Shown one piece after another: positions 1-10,737 of a stretch of DNA of 64,000 nt. How positions within the stretch are numbered: the first letter of the stretch is position 1; each line of letters starts with the position of its first letter. The notes beneath the pieces were generated by a model. It did no database searches and had not been told where the DNA came from. It saw only the letters and a program-made list of their open reading frames with translations. This stretch comes from Rhizorhabdus phycosphaerae (GTDB taxonomy: Bacteria; Pseudomonadota; Alphaproteobacteria; Sphingomonadales; Sphingomonadaceae), in NCBI RefSeq assembly GCF_011044255.1, contig NZ_CP049107.1, forward strand, positions 1,798,001-1,862,000, in the 5' to 3' direction. The translations under genes and the position numbers were made by a program.

Positions 1-1599
1 CTGCTCTATCTCGCCATTTTCGACGGCCCGGACCGGTCGGCGGTCGCGGCGGCGAGTGGCCGGCGCGGCGAAATCGTCGATCGCAACGGCACCGTCCTCG
101 CCTCGACCATTCGCGGCGTGAGCCTCGCGATCCGCCCGCCGCTGCTGATCGGCGACAAGGACCATCTCGCGATGGAACTGGCGCGCCTCTTTCCGGGCCG
201 GAGCGTCGACCAGTTCCGGCGCATCCTCCACAGCAAGCGCAAATTCGTCTATCTCGAGCGGGGGGCGACACCGGCGATGATCCATGCCGTCCGCCTGCTC
301 GGCGAACCCGGCATCGAAGAAGTCCCGGAACCCAAGCGCTTCTATCCCCAGGGCACGATGGCCGCGCAGGTCATCGGCTATATGGATATTGGCGGCGTGC
401 CCGTCAGCGGCATGGAGGCCTTTCTCGACAAGCGCCTGACGAGCGCCGCCGGCAACGGGCAGCCGGTGGAGTTGTCGATCGACAGCCGCGTCCAGGCCGC
501 TCTCGAAAGCGCCATCCGTAAGCAGGCCGAAAAGCATTTCGCGGTCGGCGGCGCGGGTATCGTGCTGGACGTGCACACCGGCGAGGTGATCGCCATGGCG
601 TCGCTGCCGGTGTTCAATCCGAACGCGCCGGGGCTCGTTCCCGTCGGCACCGATCCGTTGCGCCCGGATGCCCGCTACAATCGCGCCATCAGTTCGGTCT
701 ACGAACTCGGCTCCACCTTCAAGGTGCTGACGATGGCCAATGCCATCGAAAATGGCGTGATCACCGATTTCGGCCGTCGCTACGACGCGACCGCGCCGCT
801 CAAGGTCGGCGGCTTCACGATCCGCGACGACCATCCGCAGAAGCGCTGGATGTCGGTCCCCGACATCCTGATCCATTCGTCCAACATCGGCACCGCCCGC
901 ATCGCCGAGGAGCTTGGCCCCGATCGGACCCAGGCCTTCTTCCGCAAGCTGGGTTTCGATCGCGCCGCCGACCTCGAACTGGGCGCGCGGGGCAAGCCGC
1001 TGTGGCCCGGCTATTGGGCGCGGACGACGGTCATGACCGTCGCCTATGGCCACGGCATCGCGGTCAGCCAGCTCCACCTCGCCAACGCCTATGCCGCCAT
1101 GGTCAATGGCGGCATCATGCGCCCCGCGACCTTGCTCAAGCTGGCGCCCGGGCAGGCGCCGAAAGGCGAGCGCGTGATCTCCGAGGAAACGAGCCGCCGC
1201 ATCCGCCAGCTGATGCGCCTCGTCGTCAAGGAAGGCACCGGCCGCAACGCCGACATTCCCGGCCTGCGCGTCGGCGGCAAGACCGGCACCGCAGAGAAGA
1301 ATCTCAACGGTCGCTACATCCACAACAGTCTCGTCACCACCTTCGCGACCGCCTTCCCGATGGACGCGCCGCGTTACGTGGTGATCGTCACGATGGACGA
1401 GCCGCAGGGCATCCCGGAAACCTATGGCTTCCGGACCGCCGCATGGACCGCACTGCCAGCCGTCAAGAATGTCATCGCGCGGATCGGCCCGCTGCTCGGC
1501 GTGATCCCGGATCCGAGCAAGGACATCGACGTGTCCGACCTGATGCCGTTCGTCTACAAACCCGAGAAGAAGGACGAAGGCGTCCATGCGGTTGACTGA
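1..1599 (+). CDS. ftsI: Division-specific peptidoglycan transpeptidase FtsI (PBP3), 5'-truncated by window edge
   Basis: Septal D,D-transpeptidase of the divisome, inner membrane with a periplasmic catalytic domain. The frame is open from base 1 (532 codons visible), so the start, cytoplasmic tail and most of the membrane anchor lie outside the window; a GTG at 118 is internal. The first residues include RGEIVDRNG, the usual PBP motif just after the membrane anchor. The catalytic triad of motifs is complete: STFK at nt 712-723, SSN at about nt 877, and KTGT at about nt 1279. The C-terminus is lysine- and aspartate-rich and ends 14 bases inside murE. Family and role are certain from motifs and dcw context; only the N-terminus is missing. 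Confidence 0.97.
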   Translation: MLYLAIFDGPDRSAVAAASGRRGEIVDRNGTVLASTIRGVSLAIRPPLLIGDKDHLAMELARLFPGRSVDQFRRILHSKRKFVYLERGATPAMIHAVRLLGEPGIEEVPEPKRFYPQGTMAAQVIGYMDIGGVPVSGMEAFLDKRLTSAAGNGQPVELSIDSRVQAALESAIRKQAEKHFAVGGAGIVLDVHTGEVIAMASLPVFNPNAPGLVPVGTDPLRPDARYNRAISSVYELGSTFKVLTMANAIENGVITDFGRRYDATAPLKVGGFTIRDDHPQKRWMSVPDILIHSSNIGTARIAEELGPDRTQAFFRKLGFDRAADLELGARGKPLWPGYWARTTVMTVAYGHGIAVSQLHLANAYAAMVNGGIMRPATLLKLAPGQAPKGERVISEETSRRIRQLMRLVVKEGTGRNADIPGLRVGGKTGTAEKNLNGRYIHNSLVTTFATAFPMDAPRYVVIVTMDEPQGIPETYGFRTAAWTALPAVKNVIARIGPLLGVIPDPSKDIDVSDLMPFVYKPEKKDEGVHAVD

Positions 1600-3004
1600 C
1601 CTCATCCCCGGCGCGCCGTCCGACGCCCGCATCACCGGCTTCGCGATCGACCATCGCAAGGTCGCGCCCGGCACCATCTTCGGCGCCTTTCGCGGCAGCC
1701 GCTTCAATGGCGAGGATTATATCGGCCAGGCGATCGCCGACGGGGCGGTCGCGATCGTGTCCGCCCCCGGCGTGGCCGTCGAAGGTGCGGTCCATATCGT
1801 CGACGAAGAACCACGGCGCCTGTTCGCGCGCCTTGCGGCTCGCTTCTTCGCACCTTTTCCGGACACGACGGTCGCGGTGACCGGCACCAACGGCAAGACC
1901 TCGACGGTCGAGCTGACCCGCCAGCTGTGGCGCATGGCCGGGTTCCACGCCGCGTCGATCGGCACGCTCGGCGTCACAACCGCCGACGATCAGGTATCGA
2001 CCGGGCTGACCACCCCCGACATCGTCACCTTCCTCTCGAACATGGCCGGTCTCCGCAAGGAAGGCGTCACCCACGCCGCCTTCGAGGCGTCGAGCCACGG
2101 CCTGTCGCAATATCGCACCGAAGGCCTGCCGGTCCGCGCCGTCGCCTTCACCAATCTGAGCCGCGACCATCTCGACTATCACGGCACGATGGAGGCCTAT
2201 TTCGCGGCAAAGCTTCGTCTGTTCGACGAAGTCGTCGATGCGGATGGTGCCGCGGTGATCTGGGCCGACGACGCCTATTCCAGCGGCGTGATCGAGGCAG
2301 TGAAGGCACGCGGGGTCCGCGCGATCACGGTCGGCGCCGGCGGCGAGACCATCCGCCTGCTCGATCGCACCCCGACCGCGCTCGGGCAGACGCTCAAGCT
2401 GGAGATAGACGGCAAGACCCGCGACGTGAAGCTGCCGCTGATCGGCGCCTATCAGGCCGCCAATGCGCTGGTCGCGACCGGGCTGGTCATCGCCACGGGG
2501 GGTGACGTCGACAGGACGCTCTCCGACCTTCAGCGGGTCGCGCCCGTGCGCGGCCGCCTGGAGCGTGCTGCCCTCTCGAAGACCGGCGCGCCTATCTATG
2601 TCGATTATGCGCATACGCCAGACGGGCTAGAGGCGGCGATCGCAGCGCTGCGTCCGCACACCGCCGGCCGGCTGATCACCGTCTTCGGCGCGGGCGGCGA
2701 TCGCGACACCGGCAAGCGGCCCTTGATGGGCGAGGTCGCCGCGCGGCTGTCGGACATCGCCATCGTGACCGACGACAATCCACGCTCGGAAGACCCCGCC
2801 GCCATCCGCCGCGACGTCATGGCGGGTGCGCCCGGCGCGATCGAGATCGGCGGACGTCGCGAAGCGATTGCCGAGGCCATTGCCCGCACCGAGGCGGGGG
2901 ACATCGTCCTGATCGCTGGCAAGGGTCATGAGCAGGGGCAGATCGTCGGCGACCGCGTGCTGCCGTTCGACGATGTCAGCGTCGCGCGGGAGTGCGCCGC
3001 CTGA
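1586..3004 (+). CDS. murE: UDP-MurNAc-L-Ala-D-Glu:meso-diaminopimelate ligase MurE
   Basis: Cytoplasmic Mur ligase (472 aa, normal length) adding meso-diaminopimelate to UDP-MurNAc-dipeptide using ATP. Visible are the P-loop TGTNGKTST near residue 100, the HLDYHGTMEAYFAAK segment carrying the lysine normally carbamylated in Mur ligases, and DNPR near residue 397, the signature for mDAP rather than lysine. The ATG lies 14 bases inside ftsI and the stop overlaps the murF ATG (ATGA), so translation is probably coupled on both sides. Position between ftsI and murF is the standard dcw order. Confidence 0.97.
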   Translation: MRLTDLIPGAPSDARITGFAIDHRKVAPGTIFGAFRGSRFNGEDYIGQAIADGAVAIVSAPGVAVEGAVHIVDEEPRRLFARLAARFFAPFPDTTVAVTGTNGKTSTVELTRQLWRMAGFHAASIGTLGVTTADDQVSTGLTTPDIVTFLSNMAGLRKEGVTHAAFEASSHGLSQYRTEGLPVRAVAFTNLSRDHLDYHGTMEAYFAAKLRLFDEVVDADGAAVIWADDAYSSGVIEAVKARGVRAITVGAGGETIRLLDRTPTALGQTLKLEIDGKTRDVKLPLIGAYQAANALVATGLVIATGGDVDRTLSDLQRVAPVRGRLERAALSKTGAPIYVDYAHTPDGLEAAIAALRPHTAGRLITVFGAGGDRDTGKRPLMGEVAARLSDIAIVTDDNPRSEDPAAIRRDVMAGAPGAIEIGGRREAIAEAIARTEAGDIVLIAGKGHEQGQIVGDRVLPFDDVSVARECAA

Positions 3005-4416
3005 TGAGCGCGTCCTCCGCCCCGCTCTGGACGGCGTTCGACATCGCAGCGGCGGTGGACGGCGAGGTACATGGCGACTTCCAGGCGTCCGGTGTCGCCT
3101 TCGACTCGCGGGAGATCGGACCCGGCGACCTGTTCGTCGCGATGAAAGGCGAGACCACCGATGGCCACGCCTTTCTCGACAAGGCGTTTGCCGCTGGCGC
3201 AGCGGGCGCGATAGTCTCGGACGCCTGCCCCGGCCCCCACGTCCGCGTGGGCGACACGATGACGGCGCTCGAATCGCTCGGCACGGCGGCGCGGGCGCGC
3301 ATGGCGGGCAAGATCATCGGAGTGACGGGATCGGTCGGCAAGACCGGCACCAAGGAAGCGCTGTTCGCTTGCCTCGATCGGTCGCTGCGGGGGCGGGTCC
3401 ACCGCTCGGTCAAGAGCTACAACAACCACACCGGCGTGCCGCTGAGCCTCGCCCGCATGCCGGCAGACACGGCCATCGGCGTGTTCGAGATGGGCATGAA
3501 CCACGCCGGGGAGCTTGCCCAGCTTACCCTTCTGGTCCGGCCCCACGTCGCGATCGTCACCGCCATCGCGCCCGCGCACAGCGCCTTCTTCGCGAGCGAG
3601 GCGGACATCGCCGATGCCAAGGGCGAGATATTCCAGGGCCTCGAGCCCGGCGGCATCGCCATCCTGCCGTTCGACAGCCCGCACCGCGAGCGCCTGCGCG
3701 CGGCCGCCGAGCCGCATGCCGGCCGCATCGTCACCTTCGGGCACGACCGCCAGGCCGATATCCGCGTCCAGGACGTGGTCCCGCTGGACAGCGGCACGCT
3801 CGTCTCGCTGATCCTGCCCGATGCCGAACTGACCTTCACCATCGCACCGCCGGGCGCGCATTGGGTATCCAACGCCATGGCGGTCATGGCCGCCGTGTGG
3901 GCAGTGGGCGGCGACCTCGCGGCAGCCGGGCTCGCCTTTGCCGAAATGGAGGGCCTTCCCGGACGGGGCCAGCGCAGCACCGTTTCGATCGGGGACGGCA
4001 CCGCGCTGGTCATCGACGAAAGCTACAACGCCAACCCCGGGTCGATGGCCGCTACCATCGGCATGCTCGGCCAGCAGGCGGCCGATCGCCGCGTGGTGGT
4101 GCTGGGCGACATGCGGGAACTGGGCGCCGGTTCGCCCGGTTATCACGCCGCGCTCGCAGGGCCTCTGCAGGAGGCTGGCGTGGGCTTCGCGCTGCTCGTC
4201 GGACAGGAGATGGCTGCGCTCGCAAACGCCCTTGAGGGCCGGATCGATTTCGCGCATGTGCCCGACGCCCGCGCGGCGCTCGATTCGATCGGGAGCCGGC
4301 TTGCGCCGGGCGATGCCATATTGATCAAGGGATCGAACGCGATCGGCCTGTCGCGTCTCGTTGAGCATCTCCGCTCGGGGGCGTTGGCCGGCGAAAGGAC
4401 GACATGCTCTACCTGA
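3004..4416 (+). CDS. murF: UDP-MurNAc-tripeptide:D-Ala-D-Ala ligase MurF
   Basis: Last cytoplasmic Mur ligase, adding D-Ala-D-Ala to the UDP-MurNAc tripeptide. 470 aa from the ATG at 3004, which forms an ATGA overlap with the murE stop; an in-frame GTG at 2992 is possible but less likely. The P-loop [13 protein letters not shown] is the MurF version, followed by KSYNNHTG and EMGMNHAGE, then a C-terminal domain with [10 protein letters not shown] and VLGDMRELG, all typical of MurF. The last 13 bases overlap mraY. No missing residues noticed. Confidence 0.97.
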   Translation: MSASSAPLWTAFDIAAAVDGEVHGDFQASGVAFDSREIGPGDLFVAMKGETTDGHAFLDKAFAAGAAGAIVSDACPGPHVRVGDTMTALESLGTAARARMAGKIIGVTGSVGKTGTKEALFACLDRSLRGRVHRSVKSYNNHTGVPLSLARMPADTAIGVFEMGMNHAGELAQLTLLVRPHVAIVTAIAPAHSAFFASEADIADAKGEIFQGLEPGGIAILPFDSPHRERLRAAAEPHAGRIVTFGHDRQADIRVQDVVPLDSGTLVSLILPDAELTFTIAPPGAHWVSNAMAVMAAVWAVGGDLAAAGLAFAEMEGLPGRGQRSTVSIGDGTALVIDESYNANPGSMAATIGMLGQQAADRRVVVLGDMRELGAGSPGYHAALAGPLQEAGVGFALLVGQEMAALANALEGRIDFAHVPDARAALDSIGSRLAPGDAILIKGSNAIGLSRLVEHLRSGALAGERTTCST

Positions 4417-5474
4417 TTGCCGAACAGCTCGGGTTTCCGGGCGTGCTGAATCTCATCCGGTACATCACCTTCCGGGCGGGGGCGGCTGCGCTCACGGCGC
4501 TGTTCATCGGCCTCATCATCGGCCCGCGCTTCATCGGGTGGCTCCGCGTCCGCCAGGGCAAGGGCCAGCCGATCCGCGCCGACGGCCCGCAGACGCACCT
4601 CGCCAAGGTCGGCACGCCCACCATGGGCGGGCTGATGATCCTGATCGCGGTGACGCTGTCGCTGCTGCTGTGGATGGATCTCAACAACCGCTATGTCTGG
4701 GCCTGCATCGGGGTGACCCTGGGCTTCGGCCTCATCGGGTTCATGGACGATTATGACAAGGTCAAGAAACGCAGCACCGCCGGCATTTCGGGCAAGGCCC
4801 GCCTGATCGCCGAGTTCGTCATCGCCGGTCTTGCCAGCTGGCTGATCGTCTCGGGGAACGGCACCCAGCTCTACGTGCCCTTCTACAATGGCCCGGTGAT
4901 CGATCTCGGCCCCGCCTATATCCTGTTCGCGGCCTTCGTGATCGTCGCCTTCGGCAATGCCGTGAACCTGACCGACGGGCTCGACGGTCTGGCGATCATG
5001 CCGGTGGTCATCGCCAGCCTCGCCTTTTTCGTCATCGCCTATCTGGTCGGCAATGCGAAGTTCGCGCATTATCTCGGCATTCCGCACGTTCTCGGCGCAG
5101 GCGACCTGACGATCCTGACCGCCGCAATCATCGGCGGCGGACTCGCTTTCCTCTGGTTCAATGCGCCACCGGCCGCCGTCTTCATGGGCGACACCGGGAG
5201 CCTTGCGCTTGGCGGCGCGCTGGGCGTGATCTCGGTCGTCACGCATCATGAGATCGTCCTGGCGATCGTCGGCGGCCTGTTCGTCATGGAAACCGTCTCG
5301 GTCGTGCTGCAGGTCTTCTTTTACAAGCGTACCGGCCGCCGTATCTTTCGCATGGCGCCGATCCACCATCATTTCGAACAGCTCGGCTGGAGCGAACCGA
5401 CGGTGGTGATCCGCTTCTGGATCATCTCCTTCGTCCTCGCCCTCGCCGGTCTCGCCACGCTGAAGCTGCGGTGA
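4404..5474 (+). CDS. mraY: Phospho-MurNAc-pentapeptide transferase MraY (lipid I synthase)
   Basis: Integral membrane enzyme that moves phospho-MurNAc-pentapeptide from UDP to undecaprenyl phosphate, making lipid I. 356 aa with about ten hydrophobic segments. Diagnostic motifs are present in order: MDDYDK (Mg-binding Asp pair) near residue 116, [10 protein letters not shown] near residue 190, the MGDTGS segment near residue 260 and the cytoplasmic HHHFEQLGW loop near residue 322. It starts inside murF and its stop overlaps the murD GTG by four bases (GTGA). Confidence 0.97.
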   Translation: MLYLIAEQLGFPGVLNLIRYITFRAGAAALTALFIGLIIGPRFIGWLRVRQGKGQPIRADGPQTHLAKVGTPTMGGLMILIAVTLSLLLWMDLNNRYVWACIGVTLGFGLIGFMDDYDKVKKRSTAGISGKARLIAEFVIAGLASWLIVSGNGTQLYVPFYNGPVIDLGPAYILFAAFVIVAFGNAVNLTDGLDGLAIMPVVIASLAFFVIAYLVGNAKFAHYLGIPHVLGAGDLTILTAAIIGGGLAFLWFNAPPAAVFMGDTGSLALGGALGVISVVTHHEIVLAIVGGLFVMETVSVVLQVFFYKRTGRRIFRMAPIHHHFEQLGWSEPTVVIRFWIISFVLALAGLATLKLR

Positions 5475-6751
5475 TCACGAGCCCCGCCTTCGCCGGAAAG
5501 CACTATGCCGTCCTCGGCCTCGCGCGCTCGGGGCTGGCAACGGTCGAGGCGCTGCTCGCCTCCGGCGCCCGGGTCACGGCCTGGGACGGTAAGGAAGACG
5601 CACGGGCGAAGGTGACGGGTGAAGTGACCTTCGCCGATCCGGTCGAGATCGACCTGACGGGCTATGCCGGCGTGGTCGTTTCCCCCGGAGTGCCGCTGAA
5701 CCGGCATCCCATCGCCGCGCATGCCGCGCGCTTCGGCGTTCCCGTGATCAGCGACATCGAACTGTTCGCACAGGCCCGCCCCTCGCTACCGCCCCACAAG
5801 GTCGTCGGCATCACCGGCACCAACGGCAAGTCGACCACGACCGCGCTGATTGCGCATATCGTCGAGACCGCGGGCGTGCCGACGCTGGTGGGCGGCAATA
5901 TCGGCCTGCCGATCCTGGGCCGCGATCCGCTGCCGGCAGGCGGCGTCTATGTGCTCGAGTTGTCGAGCTACCAGATCGACATCACCCAGAGCCTCGACTG
6001 CGACGTCGCGGTGCTGACCAACATCACCCCCGACCATCTCGATCGCTATGACGGGTTCGAGGGCTATGCCGCGTCGAAGGAACGGCTGTTCGCGATGCAG
6101 TCGCCCGACCGCACCGCCATCATCGCGGTCGAGGATGCCCCGAGTGCGGCGATAGCTTCGCGCCGTCCAGGCGTGGTAGCCGTCCGCTCGACCGACGTCG
6201 TGGGTCAGCAGGACTGGCCCGCGCTGCAGGGACCGCACAACGCCCAGAACGCCGTCATCGCCATCGCCGCCTGCCGCGCGTTCGGCATCGGCGAGGATGC
6301 GATCGCGCGCGGTCTCGCCACGTATCCCGGCCTGCCACACCGCATGCAGCGCGTGGCCGAGAAGAAGGGCGTTCTGTTCGTCAACGACAGCAAGGCGACC
6401 AACGCGACTGCCACCGCGCCGGCGCTCGGGGCCTATCCAAAGATTCACTGGATCCTCGGCGGCCTGCCCAAGACCGACGATCTCGACGACTGCGCGCCCT
6501 ATTTCGACCATGTCGTGGCCGCCTATACGATTGGGCAGGCCGGACCGATGTTCGCGCGCATCCTGCGCGAGGCGGGCAAGCCGGTGACCGAAAGCGAGAC
6601 GCTGGAGCGTGCGGTGGCGGATGCCGCAGCGGCAGCCGCTCCGGGCGAAGTGGTGATGCTATCGCCGGCCTGCGCATCGTTCGACCAGTTCAGCGATTAT
6701 GAGGCGCGCGGGGATGCTTTCCGTCGCGCGGTGGAGGGGCTTTCGCTATGA
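5471..6751 (+). CDS. murD: UDP-MurNAc-L-alanine:D-glutamate ligase MurD
   Basis: Cytoplasmic Mur ligase adding D-glutamate to UDP-MurNAc-L-Ala. 426 aa, a little shorter than the E. coli enzyme. Starts at GTG 5471, overlapping the mraY stop. N-terminal Rossmann region with GLARSG and VVSPGVPL, P-loop [12 protein letters not shown] near residue 114, central ELSSYQ and [10 protein letters not shown], and the C-terminal [12 protein letters not shown] motif plus a [11 protein letters not shown] near-terminal segment, all MurD-specific. The stop overlaps the ftsW ATG. Confidence 0.97.
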   Translation: MITSPAFAGKHYAVLGLARSGLATVEALLASGARVTAWDGKEDARAKVTGEVTFADPVEIDLTGYAGVVVSPGVPLNRHPIAAHAARFGVPVISDIELFAQARPSLPPHKVVGITGTNGKSTTTALIAHIVETAGVPTLVGGNIGLPILGRDPLPAGGVYVLELSSYQIDITQSLDCDVAVLTNITPDHLDRYDGFEGYAASKERLFAMQSPDRTAIIAVEDAPSAAIASRRPGVVAVRSTDVVGQQDWPALQGPHNAQNAVIAIAACRAFGIGEDAIARGLATYPGLPHRMQRVAEKKGVLFVNDSKATNATATAPALGAYPKIHWILGGLPKTDDLDDCAPYFDHVVAAYTIGQAGPMFARILREAGKPVTESETLERAVADAAAAAAPGEVVMLSPACASFDQFSDYEARGDAFRRAVEGLSL

Positions 6752-7965
6752 ATGTCGCAGTGTCCTTCGACTCCACGGCAACCCCCGCTCCGCTCCCCAT
6801 TCGCCGGTCGCGTTTCGGCCGCGGCAAGCGCACGCCCGTCGCGCGCTGGTTCTGGGAAATCGACCGCGTCCTGCTGCTCCTCGTCACCATCCTGATCGGC
6901 GTCGGGCTCATCGCGGTCGCAGCGGCCTCGCCTGCCGCCGGCGTGCGTTATTCGGGCAATGGCGTCACCGTGGCATCGCGCTATTATTTCTGGATGCAGC
7001 TTGCCTGGACGATGATGGCGGTGCCGGTGATGCTCGTCGTGTCCGCCCTGCCGCAGAAAGCAGCGCGGCGCATGGCGCTGATCCTCGGCCTCTTCTTCCT
7101 CCTCTGCCTTGCATTGGTCCCGGTGATCGGCAGCAGCGCGAACGGCGCCACCCGCTGGATCGCCATCGGCCCCGCCAAATTCCAGCCGTCCGAGTTCCTC
7201 AAGCCGATGTTCGCGGTCGGCATGGCCTGGCTGCTGTCGCTGCGCGCGCGCAATCCCGAGCTGCCCTTCGCGCTGATCTCGGTCGTTCCCATGGGATTGA
7301 TCGCAGTGCTTCTGATGAAGCAGCCCGACTTCGGCCAGACGGTCATCTTCGGCGCGGTGTGGATGGTCTTGCTGATCGTCGGCGGAGCGTCGATCCGGCT
7401 GATCGGCTCGCTGATCGGCGCCGGCATGGGCGCGGTCGTCACCGCCTATTTCTTCTATTCGGTCGCGACCGAGCGCATCAACAAATTCCTGTTCAAGCAG
7501 GGCGACACCTATCAGGTCGACCGCGCCCATGCGACGCTCACCAATGGCGGCCTGCTCGGCACCGGGCCGGGCGCCGGCACCCAGAAATTCACCCTGCCCG
7601 AGCCGCACACCGACTATATCTTCTCGGTGATCGGCGAGGAGTTCGGGCTGATCGCCTGCATCGCGATCGCCTGTCTCTACTTCGCGATCGTGGCGCGGGT
7701 CTGCCTGCGGCTGATGCGCGAGGAGGATGATTTCCTCCTGCTCGCCTCTGCCGGCCTCGTCGCGCAATTTGGCTTCCAGGCGCTGATCAACATGCTGGTC
7801 AATGTCGGCCTCGCCCCGTCCAAGGGCATGACGCTTCCGTTCATCAGCTATGGCGGCTCGTCGATGATCGCGCTGTCGATCGGCTTCGGCCTGCTCCTCG
7901 CCTTCACCCGCGAAAATCCCCATCTCAAGGAAGCGACCTACACGGTCCGGTGGACGGGACGATGA
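6748..7965 (+). CDS. ftsW: Septal peptidoglycan glycosyltransferase FtsW (SEDS family)
   Basis: Polytopic SEDS-family protein working with FtsI to polymerise lipid II at the septum. 405 aa, about ten transmembrane segments after a roughly 45-residue arginine-rich cytoplasmic tail. Family motifs visible: RWIAIGPAKFQPSEFLKP near residue 135, KQPDFGQT near 190, the large periplasmic loop ending LPEPHTDYIFSVIGEEFG near 290, and SKGMTLPFISYGGSS near 350. ATGA-type overlap with murD upstream and with murG downstream. Being in the dcw cluster favours FtsW over RodA. Confidence 0.95.
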   Translation: MNVAVSFDSTATPAPLPIRRSRFGRGKRTPVARWFWEIDRVLLLLVTILIGVGLIAVAAASPAAGVRYSGNGVTVASRYYFWMQLAWTMMAVPVMLVVSALPQKAARRMALILGLFFLLCLALVPVIGSSANGATRWIAIGPAKFQPSEFLKPMFAVGMAWLLSLRARNPELPFALISVVPMGLIAVLLMKQPDFGQTVIFGAVWMVLLIVGGASIRLIGSLIGAGMGAVVTAYFFYSVATERINKFLFKQGDTYQVDRAHATLTNGGLLGTGPGAGTQKFTLPEPHTDYIFSVIGEEFGLIACIAIACLYFAIVARVCLRLMREEDDFLLLASAGLVAQFGFQALINMLVNVGLAPSKGMTLPFISYGGSSMIALSIGFGLLLAFTRENPHLKEATYTVRWTGR

Positions 7966-9122
7966 GGGTAACGCGCCACTTCGTCCTCGCGGCCGGCGGC
8001 ACCGGCGGCCATATGGTCCCGGCGCATGCGCTGGCGGCCGAACTGATGCGCCGGGGACATCGGGTCGCGCTGGTCACCGACGAACGCGGCGCGCGGATTC
8101 CCGGGCTGTTCGACGGAGTGCAGACGCACGTCATTCCTGCCGGCCGGCTCGGCGGCGGCCTGCGGGCCATGATCAAGGCCGTGCGCGACATTCGCGCCGG
8201 AACCGCCATGGCCGGGCAGCTCTACGAGACTTTCGCGCCGTCGGCGGTGATCGGCTTCGGCGGCTATCCCGCGCTGCCCGCGCTCCGCGCCGCCTTCAAG
8301 CGCCGCATTCCAACGGTGATCCACGAGCAGAATGCCGTGCTCGGCCGGGTGAACCGCTTCGTCGCCGGGAAAGTGGATGCGATCGCCACCGCTTATCCCG
8401 ATGTCGAACGGCTCAAGCCGCGCTATGACGACAAGACGGTTCTGGTCGGCAATCCCGTGCGCGACAGCGTCCGCGAAATCCGCGAACAGCCCTTTCCGGA
8501 TCTTGGCCCCGACAGCATCTTCCGCCTGCTGGTGACTGGGGGAAGCCAGGGCGCATCGATCCTCTCGGACGTCGTTCCCGACGGCCTCGCTCTTCTGCCC
8601 CAGGGCTTCCGGCGCCGGCTTCAGGTGACGCAGCAATGCCGTCCCGAGGACATCGAGTCGGTCCGCAGCAAATATAAGGTACTCGGTATCCCGGCCGATC
8701 TCGCGACCTATTTCACCGACCTTCCGGAAAGGCTCGCCTGGGCGCATCTCGTCATCGCCCGCGCGGGGGCTTCGACCATCGCCGACATCAGCGTCGCCGG
8801 CCGTCCCGCGATCCTGATCCCCCTGCCGTCGGCGGCCGACGATCATCAGACCGCCAATGCCCGCGAACTTGCGCAGGTCGGCGGCGCCCGCGCGATCCGG
8901 CAGTCGAACTTCACGCCGCAGGAACTTGCGAAGCAGATGCAGAAGCTCGCGCTCGATCCCAAGGCGCTGATCAATGCGGCGCGGCGCGCCCATGGCGTCG
9001 GCCGCCCCAAGGCTGCCGAGGACCTTGCAGATCTGGTCGAGCGCATCGGCCCTGAACCGATCGTCGACCCCATCCCCGTGGAAAAACTGGAACTCCGTCC
9101 CTTGAAAGGCGCATTTGCATGA
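7962..9122 (+). CDS. murG: Lipid II synthase MurG (UDP-GlcNAc transferase)
   Basis: Peripheral membrane glycosyltransferase of the GT28 family, transferring GlcNAc from UDP-GlcNAc to lipid I. 386 aa from the ATG at 7962, which overlaps the ftsW stop as ATGA; a GTG four codons earlier is open but not needed. The N-domain has the glycine-rich loop [12 protein letters not shown], then [10 protein letters not shown] and [12 protein letters not shown]; the C-domain has VTGGSQGA near residue 190, RAGASTIAD and [14 protein letters not shown], which form the UDP-GlcNAc site. The stop overlaps murC by four bases. Confidence 0.97.
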   Translation: MRVTRHFVLAAGGTGGHMVPAHALAAELMRRGHRVALVTDERGARIPGLFDGVQTHVIPAGRLGGGLRAMIKAVRDIRAGTAMAGQLYETFAPSAVIGFGGYPALPALRAAFKRRIPTVIHEQNAVLGRVNRFVAGKVDAIATAYPDVERLKPRYDDKTVLVGNPVRDSVREIREQPFPDLGPDSIFRLLVTGGSQGASILSDVVPDGLALLPQGFRRRLQVTQQCRPEDIESVRSKYKVLGIPADLATYFTDLPERLAWAHLVIARAGASTIADISVAGRPAILIPLPSAADDHQTANARELAQVGGARAIRQSNFTPQELAKQMQKLALDPKALINAARRAHGVGRPKAAEDLADLVERIGPEPIVDPIPVEKLELRPLKGAFA

Positions 9123-10540
9123 AGGGTGTCGCAACCGACATCGGCACCATCCATTTCATCGGCATCGGCGGCATCGGCATGTCCGGTATCGCCGAGGTGA
9201 TGCATAATCTCGGCTATAAGGTGCAGGGCTCGGACGTCTCCGAAAGCTATGTCGTCGAAGGGCTGCGCAAGCGCGGCATCGCCGTGATGATCGGCCACAA
9301 GGCCGAAAATCTGGGCGACGCCGCCGTGGTCGTGACATCGACCGCGATCAAGCGCGGCAACCCGGAGGTCGAGCTGGCGCTGGAGAAGCGCATTCCGGTC
9401 GTCCGCCGCGCCGAGATGCTCGCCGAACTGATGCGGTTGAAATCGACCGTCGCGATCGCAGGCACCCATGGCAAGACAACCACGACCTCGATGGTCGCGG
9501 CGCTGCTCGACGCCGGTGGGGTCGATCCGACCGTGATCAACGGCGGCATCATCAACAGCTATGGCTCGAATGCCCGCCTGGGCGCGTCCGACTGGATGGT
9601 CGTCGAAGCCGACGAGAGCGACGGCAGCTTCCTGCGTCTCGACGGCACCATCGCAGTGGTGACCAACATCGATCCCGAGCATCTCGACCATTATGGTTCG
9701 TTCGACAAGGTGAAGGACTGCTTCGTCGAGTTCGTCGAGAATGTCCCCTTCTACGGCGCGGCGCTGCTGTGCATCGACCACCCCGAGGTGCAGGCGATCA
9801 TCCCGCGCGTCCGCGACCGAAAGGTCGTCACCTATGGCTTTTCGGCGCAGGCCGACGTGCGCGGCGACAATGTCACGCCGATCCCCGGCGGCAACCGCTT
9901 CGACGTCGTGATCCGCAATCGCGATGGCGACACGCGCCGTATCGAGGGCGTCACCCTGCCGATGCCCGGTCGGCACAATGTCCAGAACGCTCTCGCCGCG
10001 ATCGGCGTCGCGCTGGAGATGAACATATCGGACGACATCATCGCCAACGGCTTCGCCAAATTCGGCGGCGTGAAGCGGCGCTTCACGAAGGTCGGCGAGG
10101 TCCCGGTCGGCGACGGTGTGGCCACGATCATCGACGATTACGGCCACCATCCGGTTGAAATCCGCGCGGTGCTGGCCGCTGCCCGCGAGGGTGCGCGGTC
10201 GCGCGTCATCGCGGTCGTCCAACCGCATCGTTACACCCGCCTGCGCGACCTGATGGTCGAGTTCCAGACGGCGTTCAACGACGCCGACACCGTGTACGTC
10301 ACGCCGGTCTATGCAGCGGGCGAAGCGCCGATCGAAGGCGTCGACGCCGACGCGCTCGTTTCGGGGCTGAAGCAACGCGGACACCGCTCGGCGCAGACCG
10401 TCGCCGGGCCGGACGCGCTCGCCAAAGTCCTGGCTGCGACGATCGGAGCGGACGACATGGTGATCTGCCTGGGCGCGGGTGATATCACGAAATGGGCGGC
10501 GGGGCTTTCAGAGGCGATTGCCAAGGAGAAGGCAGCATGA
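9119..10540 (+). CDS. murC: UDP-MurNAc:L-alanine ligase MurC
   Basis: First Mur ligase, adding L-alanine to UDP-MurNAc. 473 aa, normal length. Motifs: [15 protein letters not shown] at the N-terminus (UDP-binding), P-loop [11 protein letters not shown] near residue 118, EADESDGSF near 165, [11 protein letters not shown] near 185, and [10 protein letters not shown] near 340. Starts on the murG stop (ATGA) and its own stop overlaps the start of a 66-aa protein (ATGA at 10537). Confidence 0.97.
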   Translation: MKGVATDIGTIHFIGIGGIGMSGIAEVMHNLGYKVQGSDVSESYVVEGLRKRGIAVMIGHKAENLGDAAVVVTSTAIKRGNPEVELALEKRIPVVRRAEMLAELMRLKSTVAIAGTHGKTTTTSMVAALLDAGGVDPTVINGGIINSYGSNARLGASDWMVVEADESDGSFLRLDGTIAVVTNIDPEHLDHYGSFDKVKDCFVEFVENVPFYGAALLCIDHPEVQAIIPRVRDRKVVTYGFSAQADVRGDNVTPIPGGNRFDVVIRNRDGDTRRIEGVTLPMPGRHNVQNALAAIGVALEMNISDDIIANGFAKFGGVKRRFTKVGEVPVGDGVATIIDDYGHHPVEIRAVLAAAREGARSRVIAVVQPHRYTRLRDLMVEFQTAFNDADTVYVTPVYAAGEAPIEGVDADALVSGLKQRGHRSAQTVAGPDALAKVLAATIGADDMVICLGAGDITKWAAGLSEAIAKEKAA

Positions 10541-10737
10541 CCGATTTCTTCGGACCGTGGAAAATGATCCAGGACCAGGCGCTCACCATGCAGAAGACCG
10601 CCGTCGAAGCGGCATTCAAGGCCATGGGCAGCGGCGAGCATTTCGACAATGCCGCCAAGGCGGCGAAGGACCTGGCCGACATGCAGGTTCAGGCGTGGGA
10701 ACGCTGGATGGCGATGTGGGGCGTGGACAAGAAGTGA
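10537..10737 (+). CDS. Unknown 66-aa helical protein inserted between murC and murB
   Basis: Function not recognised. The ATG at 10537 overlaps the murC stop and the stop overlaps the murB GTG (GTGA), so the frame is locked into the dcw operon at both ends; this is the main argument that it is real. A longer frame from 10492 exists but would lie in murC. The product begins [14 protein letters not shown], has no signal peptide or membrane segment, contains many Ala, Met, Gln and Lys, and reads as one or two amphipathic helices, with a Trp/Met-rich end (WERWMAMWG). The composition is phasin-like, but that is only a resemblance. It could be a small cytoplasmic or membrane-associated partner of wall synthesis. 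Confidence 0.75.
   Translation: MTDFFGPWKMIQDQALTMQKTAVEAAFKAMGSGEHFDNAAKAAKDLADMQVQAWERWMAMWGVDKK

Noticed and set aside
8846-10384. A 512-codon minus-strand frame opposite murC
   Set aside because: Antisense of murC; no motif.
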